The position numbers and the translations under genes are program-made. Below, in pieces: positions 55,306-63,928 of a DNA stretch of 64,000 nucleotides (its first letter is position 1; each line of letters opens with the position of its first letter). Source of the DNA: Allomuricauda sp. TMED12 (lineage in GTDB: Bacteria; Bacteroidota; Bacteroidia; Flavobacteriales; Flavobacteriaceae); assembly GCA_002167435.2 (NCBI GenBank), contig NHBR02000070.1:1-64000 (forward strand). The letters run 5' to 3'. Below the pieces are notes generated by a model. It did no database searches. It saw only the letters and a program-made list of their open reading frames with translations, and was not told the DNA's origin.

Positions 55306-55890
55306 TTACACACCGTGGGCCATTAGCTCGTTAATATTGGTGGCAAACAGCTTTACCGCAATCGCCATAAGAATAACACCAAACACCTTACGGATAATGT
55401 TGAGTCCGTTTTTACCCAATATCCGTTCAATCTTAGCACTGGATTTTAGTACGATGTACACAAAGATAACGTTTATAATTATGGCTACTATGATGTTTTC
55501 CACATGATATTCGGCCCTTAAGGACAAAATGGAAGTCAAGGTTCCTGCTCCTGCAATAAGGGGAAAAGCGATGGGTACAATGGAAGCTGTTTCCGGCTCA
55601 TCGTCCTTGTATAGGGTTATTCCCAGAATCATTTCAATAGCAAGGAAAAATATGATAAAAGCCCCGGCAACGGCAAACGAGTTCACATCGATGCCTATCA
55701 AAGAAAGAATACTTTCCCCAACAAACAAAAAGGCAACCATAATACAAGCTGCAACTATCGAAGCCTTTTCGGATTGAACATGGCCAACTTTGTTCCTTAG
55801 GGATAAAATGATTGGAATACTTCCCAAAATATCGATAACGGCAAACAATATCATTCCGGCCGTTGCTATTTCCTTAAAATTAAAATTCAT
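55306..55890 (-). CDS. MarC-family integral membrane protein
   Basis: 194 residues from MNFNFKE at 55890 (a longer frame to 55914 adds eight charged residues). Six hydrophobic helices and MarC phrases such as AVIDILGSIPIILSL near 17 and PIAFPLIAGAGTLTSILSL near 108. MarC proteins were once linked to multiple antibiotic resistance but their transport role is unknown. Confidence 0.88.
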   Translation of the reverse strand: MNFNFKEIATAGMILFAVIDILGSIPIILSLRNKVGHVQSEKASIVAACIMVAFLFVGESILSLIGIDVNSFAVAGAFIIFFLAIEMILGITLYKDDEPETASIVPIAFPLIAGAGTLTSILSLRAEYHVENIIVAIIINVIFVYIVLKSSAKIERILGKNGLNIIRKVFGVILMAIAVKLFATNINELMAHGV

Positions 55891-55983
55891 CTCGTTATTT
55901 TTTTCGGACGGCAAATTTACGTGGAAAAAATACTTTTGGACTACATAAAATGTTTATAAATCATCAAATTTTTGGTTTTGGAT

Positions 55984-55991
55984 TACCTTTG
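55984..55991 (+). promoter_or_regulatory. Candidate promoter -7 element of the DUF3109 gene
   Basis: TACCTTTG, an exact TAnnTTTG match, 20 bp upstream of the ATG at 56012; a TTG at 17-23 bp spacing is not seen. Confidence 0.45.
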
Positions 55992-56011
55992 CCAAAAAGT
56001 AAAGGTTTAAT

Positions 56012-56584
56012 ATGTTCCAGATAGGAAAAACCATTGTATCAGAAGAGATTTTACAAAACGATTTTGTATGTAACCTAAACGCTTGCAAAGGAGCTTGTTG
56101 CGTGGGAGGGGAGTACGGAGCCCCGTTGGATGATTCGGAGACCGACAAACTGGTAAACATCTATCAAGATGTTAAACCTTTTTTACGCCCCGAAGGTATT
56201 GCCGCCATTGAAGAACATGGAACTTTTGTAAAAGGTGAAGATGGTGAATGGGAAACTCCTTTGGTGAACAACAATGAGTGCGCTTACGTTGTTTTTTCTG
56301 AAGATGGGGTTGCAAAGTGCGGATTGGAAGCCGCCTATGAGGCTGGCGCAACTAAATGGAAAAAACCAATATCGTGCTATTTGTACCCAGTAAGGACTAG
56401 AGAGTATTCGGAATTTACCGCTGTAAACTATCATAAATGGGAAATTTGCGACCCAGCCTGCGCTTTGGGAGAAGAATTAAAGGTGCCCATTTATAAATTT
56501 GTAAAAGACGCCTTAATCAAAAAATTTGGAGAGGATTGGTATAGGGAATTGGAAGAAGTAGCAGCTGAAAATATTAAATCGTAG
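56012..56584 (+). CDS. DUF3109 family cysteine-rich protein
   Basis: 190 residues. A conserved N-terminal cysteine cluster FVCNLNACKGACCVGGEYG (about 18-36) and further cysteines in GVAKCGLEAAYE, ISCYLYPVR and EICDPACALG suggest a metal or Fe-S cluster site, as in the related YkgJ-like zinc/iron proteins. Function unknown. Its 3' end overlaps the convergent histidine kinase gene by 11 bp. Confidence 0.85.
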   Translation: MFQIGKTIVSEEILQNDFVCNLNACKGACCVGGEYGAPLDDSETDKLVNIYQDVKPFLRPEGIAAIEEHGTFVKGEDGEWETPLVNNNECAYVVFSEDGVAKCGLEAAYEAGATKWKKPISCYLYPVRTREYSEFTAVNYHKWEICDPACALGEELKVPIYKFVKDALIKKFGEDWYRELEEVAAENIKS

Positions 56585-58541
56585 GAATGTCCAAGATTAC
56601 CTTGGTCCCGTTTGGGTTGCCATTTTCATCAAACAGATCCATAATATCCACATCAAATTTGTTTTGATAATCCTTGGCGAAATTGGCTAATCTTTCTTTG
56701 GTAATACGTATGCCCAAGGATTTCCTTTTGAGTACTCGGTTTTCTTTGTTTACTTCGGCCATGGTCCTTCCAACACCATTGTCCACAATTTCTATGGTTA
56801 CGTGCCCCTTATCCTTGTGTTTTACATTTATCTGTATTCTCTTGTAACCATTTTTTGGCGATAATCCATGCCACAAAGAGTTTTCCAAAAATGGTTGCAA
56901 CGTTAACGAAGGGATTTTGATATTATCCACATTGATGTCTTTTTCCACCTCTATTTTGAAGTCAATCTCGTTGGAGAACCTAATATTTTCAATATTCATA
57001 TAAAGTTCCATGGTGCCCAATTCTTCTGCTAAAGGAATCTCTTTTTGGGAAGAAGCCTCTAAAATTTTACGTACTAGTTTGGAAAACTTGTTCAGGTAAT
57101 GAACAGCATTTTTTTGTTCGTTGTTTATAATGTAAAGTTTGATGGAGTTCAATGAATTGAACAAAAAATGCGGATTCATTTGGCTCCGCAACATTTTTTG
57201 CTCCAAGGTAAGAACCCTTTTCTCGTTCTTACTTTGGTACTGACGATATAGAATGTAAAGGATAGATGATATGAGCCCTACAATCAATGCACTAACCAAC
57301 AGTGTGGTTTGGTTTTTTTTCAATCTTAGGCGGACAATCTCATTTTCTTTGGCTAGAACCGCAATCTGGTTATTCTTCTTGTCATTTTGGTACCTAACAA
57401 TAATATCGTTCATATACCGAAGATTGGTAGCACTGGAAATCTGTTTATCGTACTCGTCGGCTTTTTTGTAAAACTCATAAGCCTTTTTATAATCCCCTTT
57501 GGTGTTTTCCATATCCGACAATTTCTCGTATGCATACAGAATATTGCTAGGGATGTTTCGATTTTGGGCCATTTTTAGACCTTCCTGTATAAATTTTTCT
57601 GCTTCATTATAATTGGCCAACTTGGTATGGGCCCATCCAGTGTTGATAAAAACCAAAGAGGTTATGGAAAAGTCACCAATTTTTTTGGATTCTTCCTGCA
57701 GTGGTTCTAAAAGCACCAATGCCAAGTAGGGCATGTTTTGTTTGAGATAGATTTGGGCCAAACTGTTCTTACAGATTACACGACCAATATCGGAATCTAT
57801 TTCTTCGTTGTATGCCAGCGATTTTCTGTAGTTTTCAAGCGCCCCTTCTAAATCGCCCTTCTCCTCCAAACAATGTCCAATATTTTGATGATTGATAGCC
57901 AATCCTAGTTTATTGCCTAGCTCTTCTTCTAAGGTTAATGCTCTCTCGAATTGTAAAATGGCCAAATCATACTGTTCCAAAGTTTGGTATAAGTTCCCTA
58001 TGCCGTTTAGGGCAACATTAATACTTCTTTTTATATGGTTGGAAGGATCCTCCACCTGTTCAGCCAGTTCCAGTGCTCTTTGGTTATAGTCCAGAGCGGT
58101 TTTAATCGCATCTGTGCGCCTATATACCACTCCGAGCATATTAAGGCTAAGAACCCTAAAGTCGATATTGTTTGCTTCTTCGGAAACTGCTAAGGCTTGC
58201 TCGTGCAGGTTTGCTGCTTTTTCATATTGGGAAATGTTCCTGTATTTCATTCCGAGCTGGTTCAATGCATAGGCCTGACCTTCGGGATAATTGTTTTCCT
58301 TGCTCAAATTGGTGAAATACCTTAATAGAACGGTGTCTCGCTTTTCGGAATAAAGCTCTTGGTCTAAAGATTGATATGACTTGGGTTGCAGTTGAACGAG
58401 AGTTTCTGCTTTCTCGATAAATTCATTCGGAATCTCCTGTGCGGACAATATTTTGGAAACAAAAAAGAGCAAAAGAAAAAAAAGAGTACTCCTTTGCACT
58501 CGATGAAGGCTTCTGGTTTGTTTGAATTTTTCTATAGGCAC
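56574..58541 (-). CDS. TPR-containing LytS-type sensor histidine kinase
   Basis: 655 residues. Signal peptide to about 34, then tetratricopeptide repeats (about 60-390), one TM helix (about 415-433), a short coiled stretch and a His_kinase domain with the phosphoacceptor in MNPHFLFNSLNSIKLYI near 460, followed by a HATPase with DNGVGRTM near 595. It should phosphorylate the LytTR regulator encoded 16 bp upstream on the same strand. Confidence 0.93.
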   Translation of the reverse strand: MPIEKFKQTRSLHRVQRSTLFFLLLFFVSKILSAQEIPNEFIEKAETLVQLQPKSYQSLDQELYSEKRDTVLLRYFTNLSKENNYPEGQAYALNQLGMKYRNISQYEKAANLHEQALAVSEEANNIDFRVLSLNMLGVVYRRTDAIKTALDYNQRALELAEQVEDPSNHIKRSINVALNGIGNLYQTLEQYDLAILQFERALTLEEELGNKLGLAINHQNIGHCLEEKGDLEGALENYRKSLAYNEEIDSDIGRVICKNSLAQIYLKQNMPYLALVLLEPLQEESKKIGDFSITSLVFINTGWAHTKLANYNEAEKFIQEGLKMAQNRNIPSNILYAYEKLSDMENTKGDYKKAYEFYKKADEYDKQISSATNLRYMNDIIVRYQNDKKNNQIAVLAKENEIVRLRLKKNQTTLLVSALIVGLISSILYILYRQYQSKNEKRVLTLEQKMLRSQMNPHFLFNSLNSIKLYIINNEQKNAVHYLNKFSKLVRKILEASSQKEIPLAEELGTMELYMNIENIRFSNEIDFKIEVEKDINVDNIKIPSLTLQPFLENSLWHGLSPKNGYKRIQINVKHKDKGHVTIEIVDNGVGRTMAEVNKENRVLKRKSLGIRITKERLANFAKDYQNKFDVDIMDLFDENGNPNGTKVILDIPTI

Positions 58542-58557
58542 GGGAACATTGGTGGGA

Positions 58558-59292
58558 TTAAAGCATATCCAAAAAATCGGATTTTTTTTGCCGGGAAACA
58601 GGGATTTTATGATTGGATTCCAAAACTACGTAACCATCCGTTTTTAGGAACTCCTTTATTTTATTTAGATTGATAATATATGAATTATGAATTCTAAAGA
58701 AGCTGCTTTCGGGTAAAAGAGCATTTACCTCCTTCAGTTTTTTGGTAAGAAGAATCTTTTGCCCGTCTGCTAAAAAAATAGTGCTGTAGTTACCATCGGA
58801 CTCTGCATACAAGATGTCCTCACTGTTCAAGAAGACCAATTTACCATCCGTGTTAATAGTTATTTTTTTGCTTTGGGATTCTGCATTGAAGTTTAGCAAT
58901 ATTTTCTCCAATCGCTCAACAGTCAGGTTCTTGGCGTTGAACTTTTTTATTTTGGCAATGGTTTCCTCGAGGTCATCCGAATCAATTGGTTTTAAAAGAT
59001 AGTCGATAGCCTCGTTTTTTAATGCTTGCAATGCATATTGGTTGTAAGCTGTGGTAATGACAACGGGAAAATCCTTGTTCTTTAGGTTTTTTATAAACTG
59101 AAACCCATCCATTGCCGGCATCTCAATGTCCAAGAACAAACAATCTGGAGTGTTTTGTTCCAAATAGGCCAAGGCTTCACCTGCATCGGTAAAGGATGCA
59201 ACAATGTCCACTTCATCGCTTAAGTTGGTGAGTTCCCAACTTAAACTCTGTAGGGCCTTGATTTCGTCATCAACTATTACAGCTTCTAGCAT
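58558..59292 (-). CDS. LytTR-family response regulator
   Basis: 244 residues: receiver domain (1-120) with acidic pocket VDDE near 8 and phosphoacceptor D55 in FLDIEMPAMDGF, then a LytTR DNA-binding domain (about 140-240, LYAESDGNYSTIFLADG). First gene of a two-gene operon with the TPR kinase, typical of Bacteroidota. Targets unknown. Confidence 0.95.
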   Translation of the reverse strand: MLEAVIVDDEIKALQSLSWELTNLSDEVDIVASFTDAGEALAYLEQNTPDCLFLDIEMPAMDGFQFIKNLKNKDFPVVITTAYNQYALQALKNEAIDYLLKPIDSDDLEETIAKIKKFNAKNLTVERLEKILLNFNAESQSKKITINTDGKLVFLNSEDILYAESDGNYSTIFLADGQKILLTKKLKEVNALLPESSFFRIHNSYIINLNKIKEFLKTDGYVVLESNHKIPVSRQKKSDFLDML

Positions 59293-59311
59293 AATATAGA
59301 ATAGGTAACAT

Positions 59312-59319
59312 CAAATTTA
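59312..59319 (-). promoter_or_regulatory. Candidate promoter -7 element of the LytTR operon
   Basis: The minus strand reads TAAATTTG (59319 to 59312), an exact TAnnTTTG match 20 bp from the ATG; no TTG at normal spacing. Confidence 0.4.
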
Positions 59320-59582
59320 GAATTATTCTTTACATGGTAATAAAATTATGTGTTAATGGATATTTAGCACGTATAACTGGTATGAAAAGTAAAATTAAGG
59401 GGAATACCTGTCATTTTAAGGGATGAACAAACAGTTTAAACAGATTTGGGTCACAAACTCTGAAAATCAAAAACCGATTATACATAAAAAAGAACAGTTT
59501 ATACATAGACCCCAAAGCAGAGGGTTTTTGTTATATATCTTCGGCATGTCAAAAATTTAAGGAAAACTTAAAGAGGCAGAAA

Positions 59583-59702
59583 ATGAGAAAGTGTGCAATA
59601 TTGTTCTTGATTTTGATTGTGGCTTTGATTTTTGCCTCGGTTTCAGAAAAAAACAGTGCTGAATTAAGTTCGGATTGGAATAAAGCAGTTGCAAGGAAAT
59701 AA
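59583..59702 (+). CDS. Possible 39-residue membrane or signal-like peptide
   Basis: ATG at 59583, stop at 59700-59702. Residues 5-20 are hydrophobic (AILFLILIVALIFASV) and the rest is polar (SEKNSAELSSDWNKAVARK), like a signal peptide with a short tail or a small one-pass membrane protein. It is not similar to anything I recognise and may be spurious; it lies just upstream of the structured RNA below and could share its transcript. Confidence 0.4.
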   Translation: MRKCAILFLILIVALIFASVSEKNSAELSSDWNKAVARK

Positions 59703-59704
59703 CC

Positions 59705-59737
59705 TTGTGATCAAAGTATTTGCTCTTATAAATTTTG
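59705..59737 (+). promoter_or_regulatory. Candidate promoter of the structured RNA
   Basis: TTG at 59705-59707, a 21-bp spacer and TAAATTTT (59729-59736, one mismatch to TAnnTTTG). A start near 59741-59743 would place the transcript over the structured region that begins at 59738. Confidence 0.45.
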
Positions 59738-59980
59738 TATTACCAATAATTGTACGGCCAAAGCAACCAATCTCTTGATTGTATAAACCGCTTGCACGAT
59801 TAAATCTTCGGTTTGGTCACGATCTGGATTTGACTTTAGGTTTCGGGGGAACTACCTAGGACAAAAAAAGATTTTAATGGCCATGATTGAAGAGGCCGTA
59901 CTCTTGGTAATATTTGGCTCCTGGCCAGTTCATCATAAAAGCGAGACCGAGTAAGATATCTTACTCGGTCTTTTTGTTTG
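59738..59980 (+). ncRNA. Candidate structured non-coding RNA
   Basis: Intergenic unit with long-range pairing. TATTACCAA (59738-59746) pairs with TTGGTAATA (59904-59912), and GTACGGCC (59752-59759) with GGCCGTAC (59894-59901), separated by a 5/2-nt internal loop. They enclose 134 nt with local hairpins: CAATC/GATTG at 59768-59781, AAACCG/CGGTTT at 59785-59814, and TAGGT..ACCTA with a GGGG loop at 59837-59858. A strong terminator ends it. A 25-codon ORF (59877-59954) runs into the terminator and is not convincing. It could be a 6S-type or Flavobacteria-specific RNA; I cannot match it to a known family by eye. The rest of the 1.1 kb gap (59293-60405) has no gene other than those listed. Confidence 0.6.
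59945..59980 (+). terminator. Strong terminator of the structured RNA
   Basis: A perfect 26-bp palindrome (59945-59970, half-site GACCGAGTAAGAT) is followed by a T-run at 59969-59978. There is no T-run on the other strand, so it ends a plus-strand transcript. Confidence 0.88.
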
Positions 59981-60186
59981 ATGCCATCACACTTCAATAA
60001 TTTTAAAAAATATCTTCAGTCCTAGTTTTCAACATTTTATGTTAAAAACTTTGTGTTGATTTTACATTTTAACACCTTGAAATTTAAGGGTATTTTTAAA
60101 TCTTTGCAGTAATTACACCAATATTGGAATTTTATAACAAACTACTTTTTAGCTGACATGGTAATGGTAGATTTTCTCTTTTGAGA

Positions 60187-60340
60187 ACTTTGTAATTATT
60201 GTACGGCGCGACTTTTTAATGATCAAGGGTTGAGTATGTGCGGTTTTAATTTGTACTGATTTTCAGTACTTGTGATAGTGTTTATTTATTTAGTACCTCG
60301 GACAAGTTTACCCCACTATAAACGTTCCGGGGTATTTTCA
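60187..60340 (+). ncRNA. Second RNA-like unit sharing ATTGTACGGC
   Basis: A -7-like element GAACTTTG (60185-60192) precedes AATTATTGTACGGC (60194-60207), which nearly repeats 59745-59758. Then follow a perfect hairpin GTACTGA-TTT-TCAGTAC (60253-60269) and, at 60299-60334, a stem CGGA..GTTTA/TAAAC..TCCG whose CCCC loop can pair with the GGG just downstream (H-type pseudoknot) or form a TACCCC/GGGGTA hairpin before TTTT. Transcription is not proven. Confidence 0.35.
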
Positions 60341-60354
60341 TTAATAGCAAGAAA

Positions 60355-60391
60355 TAAAAAAGCCTCCGATTTCGGAGGCTTTTTTATTTTA
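60355..60391 (-). terminator. Terminator after the subunit 3 gene (bidirectional)
   Basis: Stem AGCCTCCGA (60361-60369) with TCGGAGGCT (60372-60380), 2-nt loop, A-rich before and T-rich after. Lies 15 bp past the minus-strand stop at 60406 and can also stop plus-strand transcripts. Confidence 0.9.
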
Positions 60392-60405
60392 TAGATAAGC
60401 AAAAC

Positions 60406-61059
60406 TTATAGTGACCATGCTTTGCCGCCGGTCAATGTTTCTAAATCTCCACAAGCAATGTATTCGCCAGGAATTGGTAAATAAGCCAATACTTCCTCGC
60501 CAACATATTCTGAATTTTTATAAGCCCAAGTGGCCAAATCCCTTAAATCGTTGGCAAAAGAGAATCGGGCGATATCATCATCCAAACTAGCTTCGCCACC
60601 TTGCATAATGGCCTGCATGTAATTCATGATTGCCTCGGAATGTATCTCCTCCTCTTCGTCTGTACGTTTTTTAAGATATGTCTGCAATGCAGGATCTATA
60701 TCTGCTGGCTCAATATCCATTAATGTTTCTTTACCAGAGTCCGCAAGGACTTTATCATAGAACTTGTTCATTTTCATGATAACAAAATCTCTTTGCTCCA
60801 AAGGCATTACTTCATCCAAGTAAGCATCAATAAATACATGAACATTCATTTCCGTTGCGGACGGTGTATCCGTTTTTGGAAGAATCACGTCCAAAGTCTG
60901 CGCCATGGCATAACCTTGTTCTTTATCGAGGAAACTAGGAGTCCACTCGGCATAAGCTGGTTTGTTCTTACAGCTTTGAAGTAACGACAATAATGTAGGT
61001 GTGGCTACGGCGTAACCGAAAGCCAACCCCATATTTTTAAGTGCTGATCTTCTTTCCAT
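60406..61059 (-). CDS. Gluconate 2-dehydrogenase subunit 3-like protein
   Basis: 217 residues. N-terminal Tat-like signal (ERRSALKNMG) with hydrophobic core and a possible lipobox LLQSC near 29. The family's conserved stretch is about 45-190 (LDVILPKTDTPSATEMNVHVF, core VILPKTDTPSA). Subunit 3 helps export or mature a GMC-type sugar dehydrogenase. Its ATG overlaps the GMC stop (61059), so the two are translated together. Characterised complexes of this type oxidise C2 or C3 of sugars. Confidence 0.9.
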   Translation of the reverse strand: MERRSALKNMGLAFGYAVATPTLLSLLQSCKNKPAYAEWTPSFLDKEQGYAMAQTLDVILPKTDTPSATEMNVHVFIDAYLDEVMPLEQRDFVIMKMNKFYDKVLADSGKETLMDIEPADIDPALQTYLKKRTDEEEEIHSEAIMNYMQAIMQGGEASLDDDIARFSFANDLRDLATWAYKNSEYVGEEVLAYLPIPGEYIACGDLETLTGGKAWSL

Positions 61060-62777
61060 TATATATTTCCTTTTTTAAGTTCTTGGGCCGCATGGTTAGC
61101 TGCCCTTGCAGTAAATGCCATGTATGTCAACGATGGGTTTACACAACTTGCGGAGGCCATAAAGGCACCATCGGTAACATAAACGTTTTTACATCCGTGT
61201 ACTTGGTTGTTGCCATTTACAACGGAAGTTTTTGGATCCAGACCCATACGTGCTGTACCCATTTCGTGGATTCCAAGTCCTAGAGCGTAGGGAGCATCAA
61301 AAGGAGTAATATCTTTTGCCCCAGCTTTTTCCAACATCTGAACAGCTTGATCCTGCATATCCTTGCGCATGTTGTACTCGTTCTCTCTGATTTCGGCATC
61401 AAAAGTAACGGTTGGCAAGCCCCACTGGTCTTTTTTGTCGTAATCCAAGGTCATTTTGTTTTCATGGTATGGAAGTGTTTCACCAAAAGCATTAATGCCC
61501 ATGGTCCAACCTCCAGGTTTCAAAATGGAGTCTTTGTATGATTTTCCAAAAGAGGCCTCTGCGATCATTTCCTCATAATTACCTCTACTGGCTCCACCTT
61601 GGTAACCATAACCTCGTTTAAATGAATCTACATTTGAGCTTCCTCCTAAATTTCTGAATCTTGGGATGTACACTCCATTGGGTTTTCTGCCTTTATAGTA
61701 TTTGTCCTCAAACCCGTCAAATTTACCAGATGCACCAACTTGAAAGTGGTGGTCCATTACATTGTGTCCTAGTTCTCCGGAATCGTTTCCTAGTCCATCA
61801 GGGAATCTATCTGATTTTGATTGCATCAAAATGGAAGTGGATGCAATGGCAGAGGCACAAAGGAAAATTACTTTGGCCTTAAATTCGAATTCTTCTTTTG
61901 TTTCTCTATCAATTACCTTAACACCGGTCGCTTTTTTGGTGTTAGGGTCATATATTACTTCGTGTACAATCGAATCTGGTCTAAGCGTCATGTTTCCGGT
62001 AGCCTCGGCAACTGGCAATGTTGAGGAAACGCTACTAAAGTATGCTCCGAAAGGACATCCTCTAATACAACGGTTTCTAAATTGGCAACGAACACGGCCA
62101 TCACCTTCAAATTTTTTGTCACTGTTGATGTGCGCCACCCTTCCGGCAGTAATTACCCGACCATCAAAATGTTCGGCTACTTTGCCACGGAGAAGGTCTT
62201 CAACACAATTGAGTTCCATCATGGGCTCAAACTTACCATCTGGTAGTTGCGGCAAACCCAAGTTTTCACCAGAGACACCTATAAAACTCTCAACTTTATC
62301 GTACCAAGGTGCAATGTCTTTGTAACGTACCGGCCAATCTACGGCGATACCTTCATTCTTATTTGCGGTAAAATCAATATCGCTCCAGCGGTAGCTGTGT
62401 CTTCCCCACATAATGGAACGTCCACCAACGTGATAACCCCTCATCCAATCAAAACGCTTGGTTTCGTTATAAGGATGGTCCAAATCGTTTACGAACCAAT
62501 GCTTGGAAGCTGCTCCAGTAGTGTAGCCTGTTCTGGATTGTTTTTCTTGTTTTTTAATGTCTTCACGGGTGGCCCTTCCTGCATGAGGAAAGTCCCATGG
62601 ATCTTTATTGGCTGTAGGATAGTCTTCACGGTGCTTTACCATGGGTCCACGTTCCAAGACCAAGGTCTTGAGACCGTTTTCGCACAATTCTTTGGCAGCC
62701 CAACCACCGCTGATACCTGTACCTACCACAATGGCATCATAGGATTCCTGCTCCTGATTGTAATAAAATTTACTCAT
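61059..62777 (-). CDS. GMC-family FAD-dependent oxidoreductase
   Basis: 572 residues. Dinucleotide fold VVGTGISGGWAAKEL near 17, GGRSIMWGRHSYRW near 118, a cysteine pair in CIRGCPFGAYFSS near 235, and the C-terminal active-site histidine HEMGTARMG near 505 with the VNPSLTYMAFTARA segment near 548. No own signal peptide; export probably depends on the Tat-signalled subunit 3 by hitchhiking (inference). Likely glucoside or sugar dehydrogenase that passes electrons to a membrane cytochrome or quinone. Divergent from the TIM-barrel gene. Confidence 0.93.
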   Translation of the reverse strand: MSKFYYNQEQESYDAIVVGTGISGGWAAKELCENGLKTLVLERGPMVKHREDYPTANKDPWDFPHAGRATREDIKKQEKQSRTGYTTGAASKHWFVNDLDHPYNETKRFDWMRGYHVGGRSIMWGRHSYRWSDIDFTANKNEGIAVDWPVRYKDIAPWYDKVESFIGVSGENLGLPQLPDGKFEPMMELNCVEDLLRGKVAEHFDGRVITAGRVAHINSDKKFEGDGRVRCQFRNRCIRGCPFGAYFSSVSSTLPVAEATGNMTLRPDSIVHEVIYDPNTKKATGVKVIDRETKEEFEFKAKVIFLCASAIASTSILMQSKSDRFPDGLGNDSGELGHNVMDHHFQVGASGKFDGFEDKYYKGRKPNGVYIPRFRNLGGSSNVDSFKRGYGYQGGASRGNYEEMIAEASFGKSYKDSILKPGGWTMGINAFGETLPYHENKMTLDYDKKDQWGLPTVTFDAEIRENEYNMRKDMQDQAVQMLEKAGAKDITPFDAPYALGLGIHEMGTARMGLDPKTSVVNGNNQVHGCKNVYVTDGAFMASASCVNPSLTYMAFTARAANHAAQELKKGNI

Positions 62778-62913
62778 TTATTCGGATTGTTTATTTGCTA
62801 AATGTATTAATTATTAAATTAATTTTCTACATTTAATCCCTATGTTTATTGAGAATTCAGCACTATAACGTTGTAGTTTTTGGATTCCGCACGAAATTAA
62901 CTAACGTAAAAAT

Positions 62914-63912
62914 ATGAACAGAAGTAGTTTAACACAAAAAAGTATTGTCACATTCATTTTAGTGGCTTTTTTAGGATTTTATTCCTGTAAACAGAATCCA
63001 AAGAAGGATTCAAAAGAAGAAGCAACTACTGAAGAGGTTGTAGCAGAAGAATCCAAACCTGACATTAAGCTTTCTTTGGCACAATGGTCTATCCATAAAA
63101 TGATTTTTGAAGAAGGCGTGGATCCATACACTTTTGCAGAAAAAGCAAGTGAATGGGGATTCGAAGGGCTTGAGTATGTAAGTGCCCTTTATTATAAAGA
63201 ATTGCAAGCAGCAAATTTCTCTGAAGAAGCCATGAACAATTGGGTGGAAAAAAGCAAGGCCGAAAGTGAAAAATATGGTTTGAAAAACCTGTTGATAATG
63301 GTCGACGGTCAAGGAGATATCGCAGTGCCCGACGAAGCAAAAAGAACTGAGGCTGTCGAAAACCATTACAAGTGGGTAGATGCAGCTGCAGCTTTGGGGT
63401 GCCATTCCATACGTGTAAATTTAAATGGAAGTATGGAGCCAGAAGTATGGATGCCGGCATCAGTGGCAGGGTTAAAGCAATTGGCAACCTACGCCAAGGA
63501 CAAAAACATCAATATAATTGTAGAAAATCACGGAGGCCCTTCTTCCAACGCACAGATGTTGGCAGAAGTAATGGACAAAGTGGGAATGGAAAATTGTGGA
63601 ACCTTGCCCGACTTTGGTAATTTTTGCATAAAAAGGGAAGAAGGAGATTACTATTCATCCAAATGTCTGGAGGAATATGATCGCTATAAAGGTACAAAAG
63701 AGCTGATGCCCTATGCCAAAGGAGTAAGTGCTAAATCCTATAGTTTTGATGAAGCAGGAAATGAAACAAGGGTGGATTATCCGAGAATCATGGAAATTGT
63801 TTTGAATGCTGGATATGAAGGTTTTGTAGGTGTAGAGTATGAAGGGTCTGAGTTGAGCGAAGAAGAAGGTATTCTGGCCACCAAAAAACTTTTGGAAAGA
63901 GTATTGGAATAA
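62914..63912 (+). CDS. Lipoprotein TIM-barrel sugar isomerase/epimerase
   Basis: 332 residues of the xylose-isomerase-like TIM-barrel superfamily. Lipobox FYSC (Cys near 25) and an acidic linker to about 50, then the barrel: KLSLAQWSIHKMIFEEG near 55, FEGLEYVSALYY near 84, VENHGGPSSNAQMLAEVMD near 205 (metal Glu), and FVGVEYEGSELSEEEG near 305. Presumed to isomerise or epimerise a keto sugar outside the cytoplasm. Divergent from the GMC pair; a typical partner of 3-keto-sugar oxidoreductases. Confidence 0.9.
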   Translation: MNRSSLTQKSIVTFILVAFLGFYSCKQNPKKDSKEEATTEEVVAEESKPDIKLSLAQWSIHKMIFEEGVDPYTFAEKASEWGFEGLEYVSALYYKELQAANFSEEAMNNWVEKSKAESEKYGLKNLLIMVDGQGDIAVPDEAKRTEAVENHYKWVDAAAALGCHSIRVNLNGSMEPEVWMPASVAGLKQLATYAKDKNINIIVENHGGPSSNAQMLAEVMDKVGMENCGTLPDFGNFCIKREEGDYYSSKCLEEYDRYKGTKELMPYAKGVSAKSYSFDEAGNETRVDYPRIMEIVLNAGYEGFVGVEYEGSELSEEEGILATKKLLERVLE

Positions 63913-63928
63913 TCCTCATAATTTAATG

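Noticed and set aside
59877..59954. 25-codon frame inside the structured RNA, running into the terminator palindrome
   Set aside because: It is very short, has no similarity, and its coding span is explained by the RNA pairing and terminator.
59293..60405. tRNA, tmRNA, SRP RNA or RNase P RNA in the large gap
   Set aside because: None of their conserved sequence marks (for example the TPsiC-type end, the SRP GGAAG tetraloop region, or the RNase P core) could be seen.
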